In this document: positions 14,389 to 22,412 of the stretch, piece after piece
Layout of the letters: each line of letters opens with the position of its first letter
Position numbering within the stretch: the first letter of the stretch is position 1
From: Mollicutes bacterium
Lineage (GTDB): Bacteria; Bacillota_I; Bacilli_A; RF39; UBA660
Assembly (NCBI GenBank): GCA_012513875.1
Contig: JAAZBI010000048.1
Location: 1-25,565, forward strand
DNA length: 25,565 bases
Direction: 5' to 3'
Program-made: the position numbers and the translations under genes
The notes under the pieces: model-generated
What the model saw: only the letters and a program-made list of their open reading frames with translations
Database searches by the model: none
Told to the model about the DNA's origin: nothing

Positions 14389-15156
14389 TTAACCTCCTAT
14401 CATTACTAACCAAGTAACAATTTTTTCAAAATCAATTTGGGTAAAATATAAAATAAGAGCTGCTAAAGATAAAAATGGACCAAAAGGAATAATTCTTTGT
14501 TTTTTAATGAATAGAAATAATAACGCTATTGGGAAGGCTAAAAAAGCTCCAAAACCAATGACAATGAATGCTGTTTTATAACCTAAAAGGACTCCAAAAA
14601 CAGGCATTAATTTTATGTCTCCACCACCCATTGATTCTTTTTTAAAACAATGATCTCCAAATATTTTAATTAAAAACATTAAAAGAAATGGAATGATTAA
14701 ATCTAATGTTAAATCTAACCAATTATATCCAATAATTAAACGAATAATTACTAGAAAAACTAAAGATATACCTATTACTTCATCTAAAACTATCATTTCT
14801 TTTATATCTGTAACAAAAACTATTACTACTAAAGAAACAAAAATTAAAGATATTATTAATTCTAAATTTAATCCAAATATTAAATAAGAAATTAAAAATA
14901 ATATTCCTGTTGATAATTCAACCAATGGATAAATAGCACTTATTTTCGCACCACACTTTTTACATTTTCCTCTTTGAAATATATAAGAAAACAGAGGTAT
15001 TAATTCCCAAAATGAAAGAGGTTTTTTACATTTTGGACAATGAGACCCTGGTTTAATTAAAGATTTTTTTAAAGGTAAACGATAACAAACTACATTATAA
15101 AAAGATCCTAATACAACACCAAAAACAAATAAAATTATTCCATATAAATATTCCAT
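14389..15156 (-). CDS. Prepilin peptidase (PilD/ComC, A24 aspartyl protease)
   Basis: Membrane aspartyl protease that cleaves and N-methylates type IV pilin-like precursors. The 255-aa protein has the full bacterial layout: GSFYNVVCYRLP at about 17-28, a cytoplasmic zinc-binding domain with Cys40/Cys43 (CPKC) and Cys65/Cys68 (CKKC), then membrane helices carrying the catalytic Asp117 (VTDIKE) and Asp180 (GGGDIKL). Retention of both Cys pairs suggests the N-methyltransferase domain is intact. It starts 8 nt after pilC with AGGAGG upstream. The pilin-like gene 1 nt downstream is the obvious substrate. Confidence 0.95.
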   Translation of the reverse strand: MEYLYGIILFVFGVVLGSFYNVVCYRLPLKKSLIKPGSHCPKCKKPLSFWELIPLFSYIFQRGKCKKCGAKISAIYPLVELSTGILFLISYLIFGLNLELIISLIFVSLVVIVFVTDIKEMIVLDEVIGISLVFLVIIRLIIGYNWLDLTLDLIIPFLLMFLIKIFGDHCFKKESMGGGDIKLMPVFGVLLGYKTAFIVIGFGAFLAFPIALLFLFIKKQRIIPFGPFLSLAALILYFTQIDFEKIVTWLVMIGG

Positions 15157-15164
15157 ATTTCCTC

Positions 15165-17264
15165 CTAAACTCCCATTTGACCATAAATACTAAACATCGG
15201 TAAAACTACTGATAATAAAATTACTCCTACAACTGCTGCTAAAAAGATAATCAATGCTGGTTCAATAAAAGCTTTTATTTGATTAACAGCATTACGATGT
15301 TCTTCTTGATAATAATCTGCTACTCGATCCATCATCGGACCAGGTTGCCCTGTTCTTTCTCCAGTAACTAACATTTCATACGCTACTATTGGGAAAGCCC
15401 AATTATTTTTAAATGATGCTGAAACTGGTTCCCCACGAGCTACATTTGTTATTGCATCAAAGATTAACATTTTATATATTTCATTACTAGTTATTTTACT
15501 TAATATTTCCATACTATTTGTAATAAAAACATTGTGATTCCAAAGTGATGCAAAAGTCTTAGAAAACATAGCTACTTCATTATAAATCATAATATTACCA
15601 ACAATAGGTAAATGCATTAATAACCATTGAATTAACAAACGGAAAAATTTAATATATCTATACATTACTATAAAAAGTATAATAAAAACAAAAACACCTA
15701 AAATTAACCAAATTAAATTAGCTTGTAAAAAACTACTTATTTTAATAATTGCCACCGTAATTCCTGGTAAAGTAGCATCTGCTTCATCATACATCTTAAC
15801 AAATGATGGAATAACAGATGTTAAGATAAAGACAACTACTCCAGTTGCAAAAACCATAATAACTGTTGGATAAGTCATAGCAGATTTCATTTGTTTCTTA
15901 GTTTTTGAAATAGCATCATAGTAATCTGCCATATCATCTAATATTTCTGATAAGTTACCAGCTAATTCAGAAGATTTAATCATATTAACTAATAATTTAG
16001 GAAACGCTTTCCCTTGTTTTTCTAAAGCTTCACTAAAACTTGAACCCATCGTCAAATCATAAATTATTCCTTTATAAATTGTCTTTATTGCCGTTGATTT
16101 AGTTTGCTTTTGTAATATCTTTATTGAATCAATTAAAGGTAATCCCGATTTAATATATGTTGATAATTGAGCTAAAAAGAATACAAGATCACTAGTTTTT
16201 ATCTTATGAGCAATCGTTATATTTAAACTTAATCCCTTTGCTTGTTTTATTTCATAAACATCATATTCTTCAGCTAGCAAATAAGAATGCACATCTAATT
16301 TTGAATAAGCTGCTAAATAACCTTTTTCTATTTTGCCTTCAGTATTACGAGCTGTAAACTTATACATTATTTTCTTTTCACTTCTAATTGCATCTTCAGC
16401 ATCAAAATCAATCAATAAAGTTTGTCTTTTCATTTCTCTACGATTACGAATATCTTTAATAAAACTTAAGTTATTAAACCAATCAGCAACCGCTTTTTTT
16501 ATCTTTGATGGAATACTAATTGTAAATAAGAAAGCTGTTTTAAGTTTGTTTTTTATAGAAATCAAAGTGTTTCTAAAAATTCTAACAAAGTTTTTATATA
16601 AATAAACAAATGGGAAAATAAAAAGTGTGTATAATCCAATACCTAAAAATTTAAATATACTTAAAACAAACTTAGGTATAGATGCCAAAAATAAACCTAT
16701 TGCTTTTAAAACACGAAATAAAACTGTAACAAAAATAAATTTAAAAATTATGATTAAATATTTTGAAATAAAATTAATAAATCTTCCGATTTGTTTCATA
16801 ACAAATCCTAAAGCTTTAAATAAATATTTAAAAATTAATCCAATAAATTTAAAAAGATAAATAAATATATACTTTATGCCTAAAAATATCCCGATAAATA
16901 AGTATTTAATACCTGAAAACAATCCTACAAATAAATATTTAATTTTTTCAAACAATTGAATAATCAAATATTTAACACCATTAAACAAACCAATAAAAGA
17001 CTTTTTAAAAAAATTAATTATTTTTATAATACCTGAAAACAACAAAATACCTAGCTTTTTAATTAGGTTATATATAAATTTAAAAAATATACTTATTCCA
17101 TTGATTAGTGCTCGACCTATTTTGATTAATGACTTTAGAATGGTTTTTAATAAAAAGGCAAAGAAAAAGAAAATTTTCTTGAATATAAAAAATATACCAC
17201 ACAAAACCTCTTTTACCCCTAATATTAACCACTTAAAAGGCAATAACAAATTTAATAAATTCAT
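15165..17264 (-). CDS. PilC/GspF-family inner-membrane platform protein with 300-residue N-terminal extension
   Basis: Platform protein of type IV pilus, competence or type II secretion machines. Residues 300-699 form a complete GspF/PilC: MYKFTARNTEGKIEKGYL start, two T2SSF repeats (each with a P-G-type motif, e.g. KSSELAGNLSEIL and TGERTGQPGPMM) and three hydrophobic segments. Before it lie about 298 residues unlike any PilC I know: Phe/Ile/Leu with evenly spaced Lys, including tandem 11-residue repeats at 85-150, ending in a charged linker (about 270-298). Start: ATG at 17264 with AGGAGG 9 nt away; the extension has no stop and is in frame. No PilB/ComGA ATPase is in the window. First gene of the unit, with its own -10. 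Confidence 0.9.
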   Translation of the reverse strand: MNLLNLLLPFKWLILGVKEVLCGIFFIFKKIFFFFAFLLKTILKSLIKIGRALINGISIFFKFIYNLIKKLGILLFSGIIKIINFFKKSFIGLFNGVKYLIIQLFEKIKYLFVGLFSGIKYLFIGIFLGIKYIFIYLFKFIGLIFKYLFKALGFVMKQIGRFINFISKYLIIIFKFIFVTVLFRVLKAIGLFLASIPKFVLSIFKFLGIGLYTLFIFPFVYLYKNFVRIFRNTLISIKNKLKTAFLFTISIPSKIKKAVADWFNNLSFIKDIRNRREMKRQTLLIDFDAEDAIRSEKKIMYKFTARNTEGKIEKGYLAAYSKLDVHSYLLAEEYDVYEIKQAKGLSLNITIAHKIKTSDLVFFLAQLSTYIKSGLPLIDSIKILQKQTKSTAIKTIYKGIIYDLTMGSSFSEALEKQGKAFPKLLVNMIKSSELAGNLSEILDDMADYYDAISKTKKQMKSAMTYPTVIMVFATGVVVFILTSVIPSFVKMYDEADATLPGITVAIIKISSFLQANLIWLILGVFVFIILFIVMYRYIKFFRLLIQWLLMHLPIVGNIMIYNEVAMFSKTFASLWNHNVFITNSMEILSKITSNEIYKMLIFDAITNVARGEPVSASFKNNWAFPIVAYEMLVTGERTGQPGPMMDRVADYYQEEHRNAVNQIKAFIEPALIIFLAAVVGVILLSVVLPMFSIYGQMGV
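16815..17012 (-). repeat. Degenerate 33-bp tandem repeats encoding 11-residue units
   Basis: Six consecutive units: FFKKSFIGLFN, GVKYLIIQLFE, KIKYLFVGLFS, GIKYLFIGIFL, GIKYIFIYLFK, FIGLIFKYLFK. Lys at position 3 (or 7 in the last) recurs every 11 residues among large hydrophobics. The 11-residue period fits a slightly overwound helix with one polar face. Weaker copies may flank it. Confidence 0.75.
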
Positions 17265-17304
17265 TATCTGGCACCTCCTAAGACGAGTTTCCTATCATGT
17301 TTTA

Positions 17305-17313
17305 ATTATAACA
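17305..17313 (-). promoter_or_regulatory. Extended -10 promoter of the pilC operon
   Basis: TGTTATAAT on the minus strand, 40 nt before the pilC ATG and just beyond the trmK terminator. The -35 region is a T-rich tract. Confidence 0.55.
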
Positions 17314-17320
17314 TAAAAAA

Positions 17321-17355
17321 AATAAAAAAAGAAATAAAAACTAATTTATTTCTTT
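17321..17355 (-). terminator. Intrinsic terminator of the dnaG-rpoD-trmK operon
   Basis: Minus strand: 11-bp stem AAAGAAATAAA/TTTATTTCTTT with 6-nt loop containing the trmK TAG, then a T-run. Confidence 0.75.
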
Positions 17356-17997
17356 TTTAATTCTATTGATTTCTTTTGATAATTTATATCTTTTTAAAAA
17401 ATATTTGTTTGGTATATTGTGTTTAATTGATATTTTTTGATTCAATAAATATTTATAATAATTTATATATGTCCTAGACTTGTTTTTTCTTAAAATTGGT
17501 CCAAAATAATAATCTTGATAATTATATTTCTTTTTACCTTTTCTAAAATCTATAATTAAATAATAATGACCATCTTTAATGATTTTTTCTTCATAAATAT
17601 AATACCCTAAGTGACATATTTTTTTTCTTAATGAATAATAATCATTATTAGATTGAATTAGTAGTTTAGATAATTGTTTTCGTTTTGGATTATTTAATAT
17701 ATTTATAATAGTTTGACAACCCATTCCCGCTATAATAACTGTATTTATTTTTTTATTAGAAACAATTTCTAGACCATTACCTTGTTTTAAAACAATACCC
17801 TCAATATTATATTTTTTTATATTCTTTTCTGCTTGTTTTATAGCTCCTTCTCTTAAATCAGAAGCATATACTTTTTTTTGATATTTATTTGTTATATAAA
17901 TACTAAGTAAAGCATGATCACATCCTACATCGATAACATTATCTTCTTTAGAAACTAAATCTGCTATTGTTTGTAAACGCAAAGATAATTTAATCAC
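17341..17997 (-). CDS. trmK: tRNA (adenine-22-N1)-methyltransferase TrmK
   Basis: Methylates A22 in the D-loop of tRNAs, a modification of Gram-positive bacteria. The 218-aa protein has a Rossmann fold with SAM motif IDVGCDHALLSIYI, SDLREGAIKQA and IIAGMGCQTII, as in TrmK (YqfN). The C-terminus is basic and Tyr-rich, likely tRNA-binding. It starts with GTG at 17997, overlapping the rpoD stop by 8 nt, with GGA upstream inside rpoD: translational coupling. The dnaG-rpoD-trmK order is conserved in Bacilli, which supports the call. The following Nif3-like gene seen in B. subtilis is absent. Confidence 0.93.
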   Translation of the reverse strand: MIKLSLRLQTIADLVSKEDNVIDVGCDHALLSIYITNKYQKKVYASDLREGAIKQAEKNIKKYNIEGIVLKQGNGLEIVSNKKINTVIIAGMGCQTIINILNNPKRKQLSKLLIQSNNDYYSLRKKICHLGYYIYEEKIIKDGHYYLIIDFRKGKKKYNYQDYYFGPILRKNKSRTYINYYKYLLNQKISIKHNIPNKYFLKRYKLSKEINRIKKEIN

Positions 17998-19072
17998 TTA
18001 AATATTCCTTTAATTTTTTAGAACGAGAGGGATGTCTCAATTTTCTTAAAGCTTTCGCTTCAATTTGACGAATTCTTTCTCTCGTAACATTAAATATGTT
18101 ACCTACTTCTTCTAAAGTACGAGATGTTCCATCAACTAAACCAAATCTTAATTTTAATACTTCTGCTTCTCTTTCAGTTAAAGTTTGTAAAACTAAAGAA
18201 ATATCATCTTTTAATACTTCGTTAATAGCGTAATCTTCAGGACTCATATTACTTTCATCAGGAACAAAATCTCCCAAATGAGAATCTTCTTCTTCTCCAA
18301 TTGGAGTTTCTAAAGATAATGGATCTTGAGATATTTTAAATATTTCTCTAATCTTTTCTACTGGTAATTCCATTTTTTCTGCTAATTCTTGTTCTGTGGG
18401 TTCACGATCTAATTCTAAAGTCATTTGTCTTTGAATTCTTTTTAATTTATTGATTGTTTCTACCATATGAACAGGAACTCTAATTGTCTTAGCTTGATCT
18501 GCTATAGCTCTTGTAATAGCTTGTCTAATCCACCAAGTTGCATAAGTTGAAAATTTAAACCCTTTAGAAGGATCAAACTTATCAACAGCTTTCATTAAAC
18601 CAATATTTCCTTCTTGAATTAAATCTAAAAATGACAAGTTACGTCCTACATAACGTTTAGCTATACTAACAACTAAACGAAGATTAGCTTCTGCTAACAA
18701 ATTTTTAGCATGTTCACTACCTTCACCAACTTGTTTAGATAATTCTAATTCTTCTTCAAAAGACAATAAACTAATTTTTCCTATTTCTTTCAAATACATA
18801 CGAACTGGATCATTTATACTAATGTTTTTTGGTAAAGATAAACTTTCTAACAAATCTATTTCACATTCTTCTTTTACTTTTCCTTCAGAATCTACTTCTC
18901 GTTCAACTACATCAATATTTTGTTCGTTAAAAACATTATATAATTCATCTAAAGTATCTGCATCTAAATCTAATCCTTTTAATTCATCAGCTAATTCTGC
19001 AAAAGTTATATATCCTTTTTTCTTACCTAATTTTAATAAAGTTTTTTTTCTCTCTTCAAAAGTTTTAATCAT
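17990..19072 (-). CDS. rpoD: RNA polymerase primary sigma factor SigA (RpoD)
   Basis: Housekeeping sigma factor recognising TTGACA/TATAAT promoters such as those found across this window. About 360 aa, with a short region 1.1 (GKKKGYITFAELADEL), region 1.2 (DPVRMYLKEIGKISLLS), 2.1-2.4 (LRLVVSIAKRYVGRNLSFLDLIQEGNIG and FSTYATWWIRQAITRAI), region 3, and 4.1-4.2 (LTEREAEVLKLRFGL, LEEVGNIFNVTRERIRQIEAKALRKLRHP). No non-conserved region insertion, as usual for Gram-positives. Start: TTG at 19075 is in frame 6 nt after GGAG; the ATG at 19072 is 9 nt after it and is preferred. It overlaps dnaG by 8 nt. Confidence 0.98.
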   Translation of the reverse strand: MIKTFEERKKTLLKLGKKKGYITFAELADELKGLDLDADTLDELYNVFNEQNIDVVEREVDSEGKVKEECEIDLLESLSLPKNISINDPVRMYLKEIGKISLLSFEEELELSKQVGEGSEHAKNLLAEANLRLVVSIAKRYVGRNLSFLDLIQEGNIGLMKAVDKFDPSKGFKFSTYATWWIRQAITRAIADQAKTIRVPVHMVETINKLKRIQRQMTLELDREPTEQELAEKMELPVEKIREIFKISQDPLSLETPIGEEEDSHLGDFVPDESNMSPEDYAINEVLKDDISLVLQTLTEREAEVLKLRFGLVDGTSRTLEEVGNIFNVTRERIRQIEAKALRKLRHPSRSKKLKEYLSD

Positions 19073-20801
19073 CAATGTTTACTCCTTTTTTTAATTCTAA
19101 TAATTGGTTAGCTATTTTTATTTTTTCTTCATCAGTCAAAGCATCTTGATATGCTTTTTCTAATTTTTTCTTTTCCATAATTTCAACTGGATATTCATTT
19201 AATAATTTAATATAATCATCAATTTCTTCTTTAATATAAGTTTCAGGTAAATCTAAATTATTTATTTTACCTAAAGCTGAAATCAATTCGCTTTTATCTT
19301 CTAAATAAGCGATTAAATCAGCAATATCAATCGTTTTATATTTGTTATAAAACGATAATATTTCGCAAGCTAAATAACGATAATTAGGAGCTGGAACAAA
19401 AACATTGTTCTCATCAAAAGCCCTAATAACTTCAACATACTTTAACATATAATATAATAATGTTTCATATGCTTTTTGATATTTATTAATCATTGGTTCT
19501 TTTTCTTTTATAATAATTAAAGGTTTATTTCTCTTTTTAATTAAATCTTTAATTATTTCTTTTGAAACTTTAGTATCATCACTAAGTTTGTTAATCGTAT
19601 AATCTGTAACAATCTTATCATCAATTTTATCTAATTCAACGATAACTTTGTTTATATATTCAGATATATCATTACTGTTTTGAAAATTATAATCTTTTTT
19701 CATAATGATCATCTTATAATCTAAAAATGATAAAGCATTTTTAATTTTTTCTTTTAATTTTGCAACTCCATATTTTTTTAAATAATCATCTGGATCTAAT
19801 TTTTCTTCTAATAAAATAATTTTAGGTATTAAACCAATCTTCATTAATTCTTCACTACAATTTAAAGTCGCTTTTTCACCAGCAACATCACCATCAAACA
19901 TTAAATATATATTAGGAGAAGCTTTTTTAATTAATTTGGCTTGTTCTTTAGTAATTGCTGTTCCCATTGTTGCAACAACATTTTTTATGCCATCTTTTGA
20001 TAATGCTATAACATCCATAAATCCTTCGACAACAATTAAACTTCCTTCTTTTTGAACATCTTCTTTTACTCGATGATAATTATATAGAACTAAACCTTTA
20101 TGAAAAATAGGTGATTCTTTAGAATTAATATATTTCGAAGTATCTTCGCCTTTATATATACGACCACTAAAACCCACTACTTTTCCGAAAGGATCATATA
20201 AAGGAAAAGTAATTCGATTATTAAAAACATCGTGATAATCATTATCTCCTTGATTACAAATCCCTAGTTCAACCAAATCTTTAACCTTAAATTTGTTTTC
20301 AACTAAAAATTTATAAGCACTGTTCCCTGACAAAGATAAACCAATTCCAAATTCTTTAATAATTTCTTCATTAATGTCTCTATCTTGCAAATATTTTTTA
20401 GCACTAACTCCATTTTTAGTTTGTAAATTATTTTGATAAAATTTATTAGTCATATTTAAAACGTCATAATAATTATCATATTGAGAAACCGGTTTTTGAA
20501 AATTATCTATTTTTAAATCAATATTCAATTTGTCTGCAACTTTTTTTACCGCTTCTAAAAAAGATACTTTTTCATAATCCATAATAAAAGAAAAAACATT
20601 ACCTGTCGCTCCACAAACAAAACAAGTATAAATTTGTTTTTCTGGAGAAACAGACATACTAGGATTATGATCATCATGAAAAGGACAAATACCAAAAAAG
20701 TTTTTGCCTTTTTGAACTAAAGGAATATATTCAGAAATAATATCAACTATATTAACACTATTTCTAATTTCAAGAATTTGTTCATTACTTATTCTAGCCA
20801 T
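19065..20801 (-). CDS. dnaG: DNA primase DnaG
   Basis: Makes RNA primers at the replication fork with DnaB/DnaC helicase. The 578-aa protein has the N-terminal CHC2 zinc domain (Cys39, His42, Cys60, Cys63 in ICPFHDDHNPS and YTCFVCGATGNVFSF), then the TOPRIM core with VVEGFMDVIAL (about 259) and MFDGDVAGEKA (about 303), and DPDDYLKKYG. The C-terminal helicase-binding region is less conserved, as usual. It heads dnaG-rpoD-trmK. The ATG has GGGAG 7 nt upstream and a TATAAT 17 nt before it. Confidence 0.97.
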   Translation of the reverse strand: MARISNEQILEIRNSVNIVDIISEYIPLVQKGKNFFGICPFHDDHNPSMSVSPEKQIYTCFVCGATGNVFSFIMDYEKVSFLEAVKKVADKLNIDLKIDNFQKPVSQYDNYYDVLNMTNKFYQNNLQTKNGVSAKKYLQDRDINEEIIKEFGIGLSLSGNSAYKFLVENKFKVKDLVELGICNQGDNDYHDVFNNRITFPLYDPFGKVVGFSGRIYKGEDTSKYINSKESPIFHKGLVLYNYHRVKEDVQKEGSLIVVEGFMDVIALSKDGIKNVVATMGTAITKEQAKLIKKASPNIYLMFDGDVAGEKATLNCSEELMKIGLIPKIILLEEKLDPDDYLKKYGVAKLKEKIKNALSFLDYKMIIMKKDYNFQNSNDISEYINKVIVELDKIDDKIVTDYTINKLSDDTKVSKEIIKDLIKKRNKPLIIIKEKEPMINKYQKAYETLLYYMLKYVEVIRAFDENNVFVPAPNYRYLACEILSFYNKYKTIDIADLIAYLEDKSELISALGKINNLDLPETYIKEEIDDYIKLLNEYPVEIMEKKKLEKAYQDALTDEEKIKIANQLLELKKGVNIDD

Positions 20802-20818
20802 AAAAACACTCCCTAATT

Positions 20819-20824
20819 ATTATA
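20819..20824 (-). promoter_or_regulatory. Possible -10 box of dnaG operon
   Basis: TATAAT on the minus strand 17 nt before the dnaG ATG, implying a very short leader. TTGTTA lies upstream but only 13 nt away. Confidence 0.4.
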
Positions 20825-20851
20825 TTCTCTCTTTTATTAACAAACTCCCCT

Positions 20852-20879
20852 AAAAAAAGAAAAAGTCTATTCCTAGACT
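20852..20879 (-). terminator. Intrinsic terminator of infC-rpmI-rplT
   Basis: Minus strand: 6-bp stem AGTCTA/TAGACT with GGAA loop, then TTTTC and seven T, 1 nt past the rplT TAA. Confidence 0.85.
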
Positions 20880-20880
20880 A

Positions 20881-21480
20881 TTACTTAGTTGCTTTCTTAA
20901 CTGTTGGTTTTTTCACAGTTTCTTTTTTTATAGTTGGTTTCTTAACAGTTTCTTTTTTTACAGTTGGTTTCTTCACAACTGTTTTTTTAACTGTCTCTTT
21001 TTTTAAAGCTGGTGTTTTTACTTCTTCTATTTCTTCAACTTCATCTTTTTTTACAGTTGATTTCTTAACTGTTTCTTTTTTTTCTACTTCTGCTTTTTTT
21101 GCAACTTTTGGTTGATATGTTTTACCATCTAATGCTGATTTAGAAATTTCAACTAAATCAGTAAATGCTACTGCATTATCAATAGCTAATTCAGATAACA
21201 TTTTTCTGTTTATTAATAATCCGGCTTTAGATAAACCATTAATAAATTTAGAATAACTAATTTCATTTTCACGACATGCTGCATTAATTCTTGTAATCCA
21301 TAATTTTCTAAAATTTCTTTTATTTTGTTTACGATCACGATAAGCATACATTCCTGAATGCATTAATTGTTCTTGTGCTGTTTTCCATAAACGATGTTTA
21401 CTTCCAAAAAATCCTTTAGCTTGTTTTAATATCTTTTTACGACGAGCACGTGCAACTGTGCCACCTTTAACTCTTGTCAT
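20881..21480 (-). CDS. rplT: 50S ribosomal protein L20 with Lys-rich repeat tail
   Basis: Assembly-essential 23S rRNA-binding protein and likely repressor of its own operon. Residues 1-118 are a normal L20 (MTRVKGGTVARARRKKILK, GFFGSKHRLW, YRDRKQNKRNFRKLWI, LSELAIDN). The protein continues to 199 residues, about 80 beyond the usual end. The tail is Lys/Val/Thr/Glu-rich; from about 160 it is built of 10-residue units of the KKETVKKPTV type, like the tails of H1-like proteins. It has no stop or frameshift between core and tail. Ribosome site GGGGAG. Third gene of the operon, before a terminator. Confidence 0.97.
   Translation of the reverse strand: MTRVKGGTVARARRKKILKQAKGFFGSKHRLWKTAQEQLMHSGMYAYRDRKQNKRNFRKLWITRINAACRENEISYSKFINGLSKAGLLINRKMLSELAIDNAVAFTDLVEISKSALDGKTYQPKVAKKAEVEKKETVKKSTVKKDEVEEIEEVKTPALKKETVKKTVVKKPTVKKETVKKPTIKKETVKKPTVKKATK
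20884..21000 (-). repeat. 30-bp tandem repeats in the rplT tail
   Basis: About four units encoding KKETVKK(P/T)(T)(V/I) at residues 161-199. The units are nearly identical at DNA level apart from a few third-position changes, so they look recently duplicated or prone to slippage. Confidence 0.75.
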
Positions 21481-21501
21481 TTTTATCTCCCCTCAAAAAA
21501 A

Positions 21502-21690
21502 CTATATTAAAGTTTTTAATCTTCTTTCATCAGATTTGCTTAGTGGACTTTCGATTCTTTTTCCACGATTTAATTTAGCGTTCTTTTTACCAGTATTATG
21601 TCTGCTACTTGGATGACCAATAGTAAATGATCCGCTTTGTCTTACTCTTACTTTTTTTGCAACTGCTTTTTTCGTTTTCATTTTTGGCAT
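21502..21690 (-). CDS. rpmI: 50S ribosomal protein L35
   Basis: A 62-aa ribosomal protein of the large subunit. It begins PKMKTKKAVAKKVRVRQSG and contains the basic central part HPSSRHNTGKKNAKLNRGK, both typical for L35. It lies 13 nt after infC and 21 nt before rplT, the standard order, with a GGAGG ribosome site. Confidence 0.97.
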   Translation of the reverse strand: MPKMKTKKAVAKKVRVRQSGSFTIGHPSSRHNTGKKNAKLNRGKRIESPLSKSDERRLKTLI

Positions 21691-21703
21691 AATAATTTCC
21701 TCC

Positions 21704-22228
21704 TTATTTTTTAGGTGCTAAACCCATAAACATATTTTTTCCATCTAATTTAGGTGCTTGTTCCATAACAGCATACTCTTCAACAGCGTTAAAGAAACGA
21801 TCTAAAACTTCTTTACCCAACTCAGTATGAGCCATTTGACGACCTTTAAATCTAATTGACACTTTTATTTTATGATTTTTCTTTAAATATTTAATAACAT
21901 TTGTTACTTTTGTTTCAAAATCATGAGTATCAATTGTAACAGATAAACGATATTCTTTTATTTCTGTATTAACTTCTCTTTGTTTTTTTTGTGATTCTTT
22001 TACTTTTTTCTTTTTTTCATATTTAAATTTATTATAATCAAGTAATTTACAAACTGGTGGGTTTGAACTTTCATTGATTAATACTAAATCAAATCCTGAA
22101 TAATTTGCTAAAGTAAGAGCATCGTTCTTATTTTTAACTCCTAATTGTTCACCATTTGGACCAATCACCATCATTTGATGACATCTGATTTGATCATTAA
22201 CTGGTAAATCTTTTTCTCTTAAAGCTAT
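21704..22228 (-). CDS. infC: Translation initiation factor IF-3, ATA start
   Basis: IF-3 binds the 30S subunit, keeps it apart from 50S and rejects wrong start codons. With the start chosen here it has 174 residues: N-domain (REKDLPVNDQIR, VIGPNGEQLGV), a Lys-rich linker, and C-domain (EYRLSVTIDTHDFETKV, VSIRFKGRQMAHTELG). No ATG fits the family N-terminus; GGAGG (22238-22242) ends 9 nt before an ATA (22226-22228), followed by ALREKDLPVND. infC of other bacteria uses ATT or ATA, which IF-3 itself discriminates against. The in-frame ATG at 22297 is rejected because it would translate through the leader attenuator hairpin. First gene of infC-rpmI-rplT. Confidence 0.95.
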   Translation of the reverse strand: MALREKDLPVNDQIRCHQMMVIGPNGEQLGVKNKNDALTLANYSGFDLVLINESSNPPVCKLLDYNKFKYEKKKKVKESQKKQREVNTEIKEYRLSVTIDTHDFETKVTNVIKYLKKNHKIKVSIRFKGRQMAHTELGKEVLDRFFNAVEEYAVMEQAPKLDGKNMFMGLAPKK

Positions 22229-22377
22229 ATTAAAGCACCTCCATAAAATATAAAAAGTGAATACAATGTATTCACTCACAACCAAAATAACTATCAAATA
22301 GTATATTAAGTGGCTATTTACCTAAAGCTTCAGCAATCAGGTGAGACGAATACATCTTCTTTCCTCTTTTTAATTAC
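22229..22377 (-). promoter_or_regulatory. infC leader with antiterminator/terminator switch (L20-leader type)
   Basis: About 150 nt of untranslated leader. Two mutually exclusive structures can be read on the minus strand. Near the 5' end GTATTC-GT-CTCAC (22353-22341) can pair with GTGAG-T-GAATAC (22279-22268). The same GAATAC is also the 5' arm of a terminator hairpin further on. Sequestering it gives read-through; freeing it gives termination before infC. Between them lie the segment GCTGAAGCTTTAGG and a small ACTAT/ATAGT hairpin. This is the arrangement known for Bacillus infC, where excess L20 causes attenuation. That L20 is the ligand here is inference. Confidence 0.8.
22242..22276 (-). 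terminator. Attenuator terminator upstream of infC
   Basis: Minus strand: perfect 9-bp stem AGTGAATAC/GTATTCACT with ATT loop (22256-22276), followed by TTTTTATATTTTA and then directly the infC GGAGG site. Confidence 0.82.
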
Positions 22378-22383
22378 CTTTTG

Positions 22384-22412
22384 ATTATATCTAACAAATC
22401 AATTTATGTCAA
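22384..22412 (-). promoter_or_regulatory. Consensus SigA promoter of infC-rpmI-rplT
   Basis: Minus strand: -35 TTGACA (22407-22412), 17-nt spacer, -10 TATAAT (22384-22389). The -35 begins directly after the rnfA stop codon; no terminator separates rnfA from it, so rnf transcripts may run into the leader and be caught by its attenuator. Confidence 0.87.

Noticed and set aside
16333..17316. Plus-strand frames opposite the PilC extension
   Set aside because: Produced by the low-complexity AT-rich antisense of a real gene; no start signals.
20884..21000. 30-bp repeats as a possible CRISPR array
   Set aside because: There are no unique spacers; the units are contiguous, in frame and encode the L20 tail.
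22229..22297. ATG start of infC at 22297
   Set aside because: It would translate through the attenuator hairpin and add 23 residues foreign to IF-3. The ATA at 22226-22228 has GGAGG at the right distance and gives the family N-terminus.
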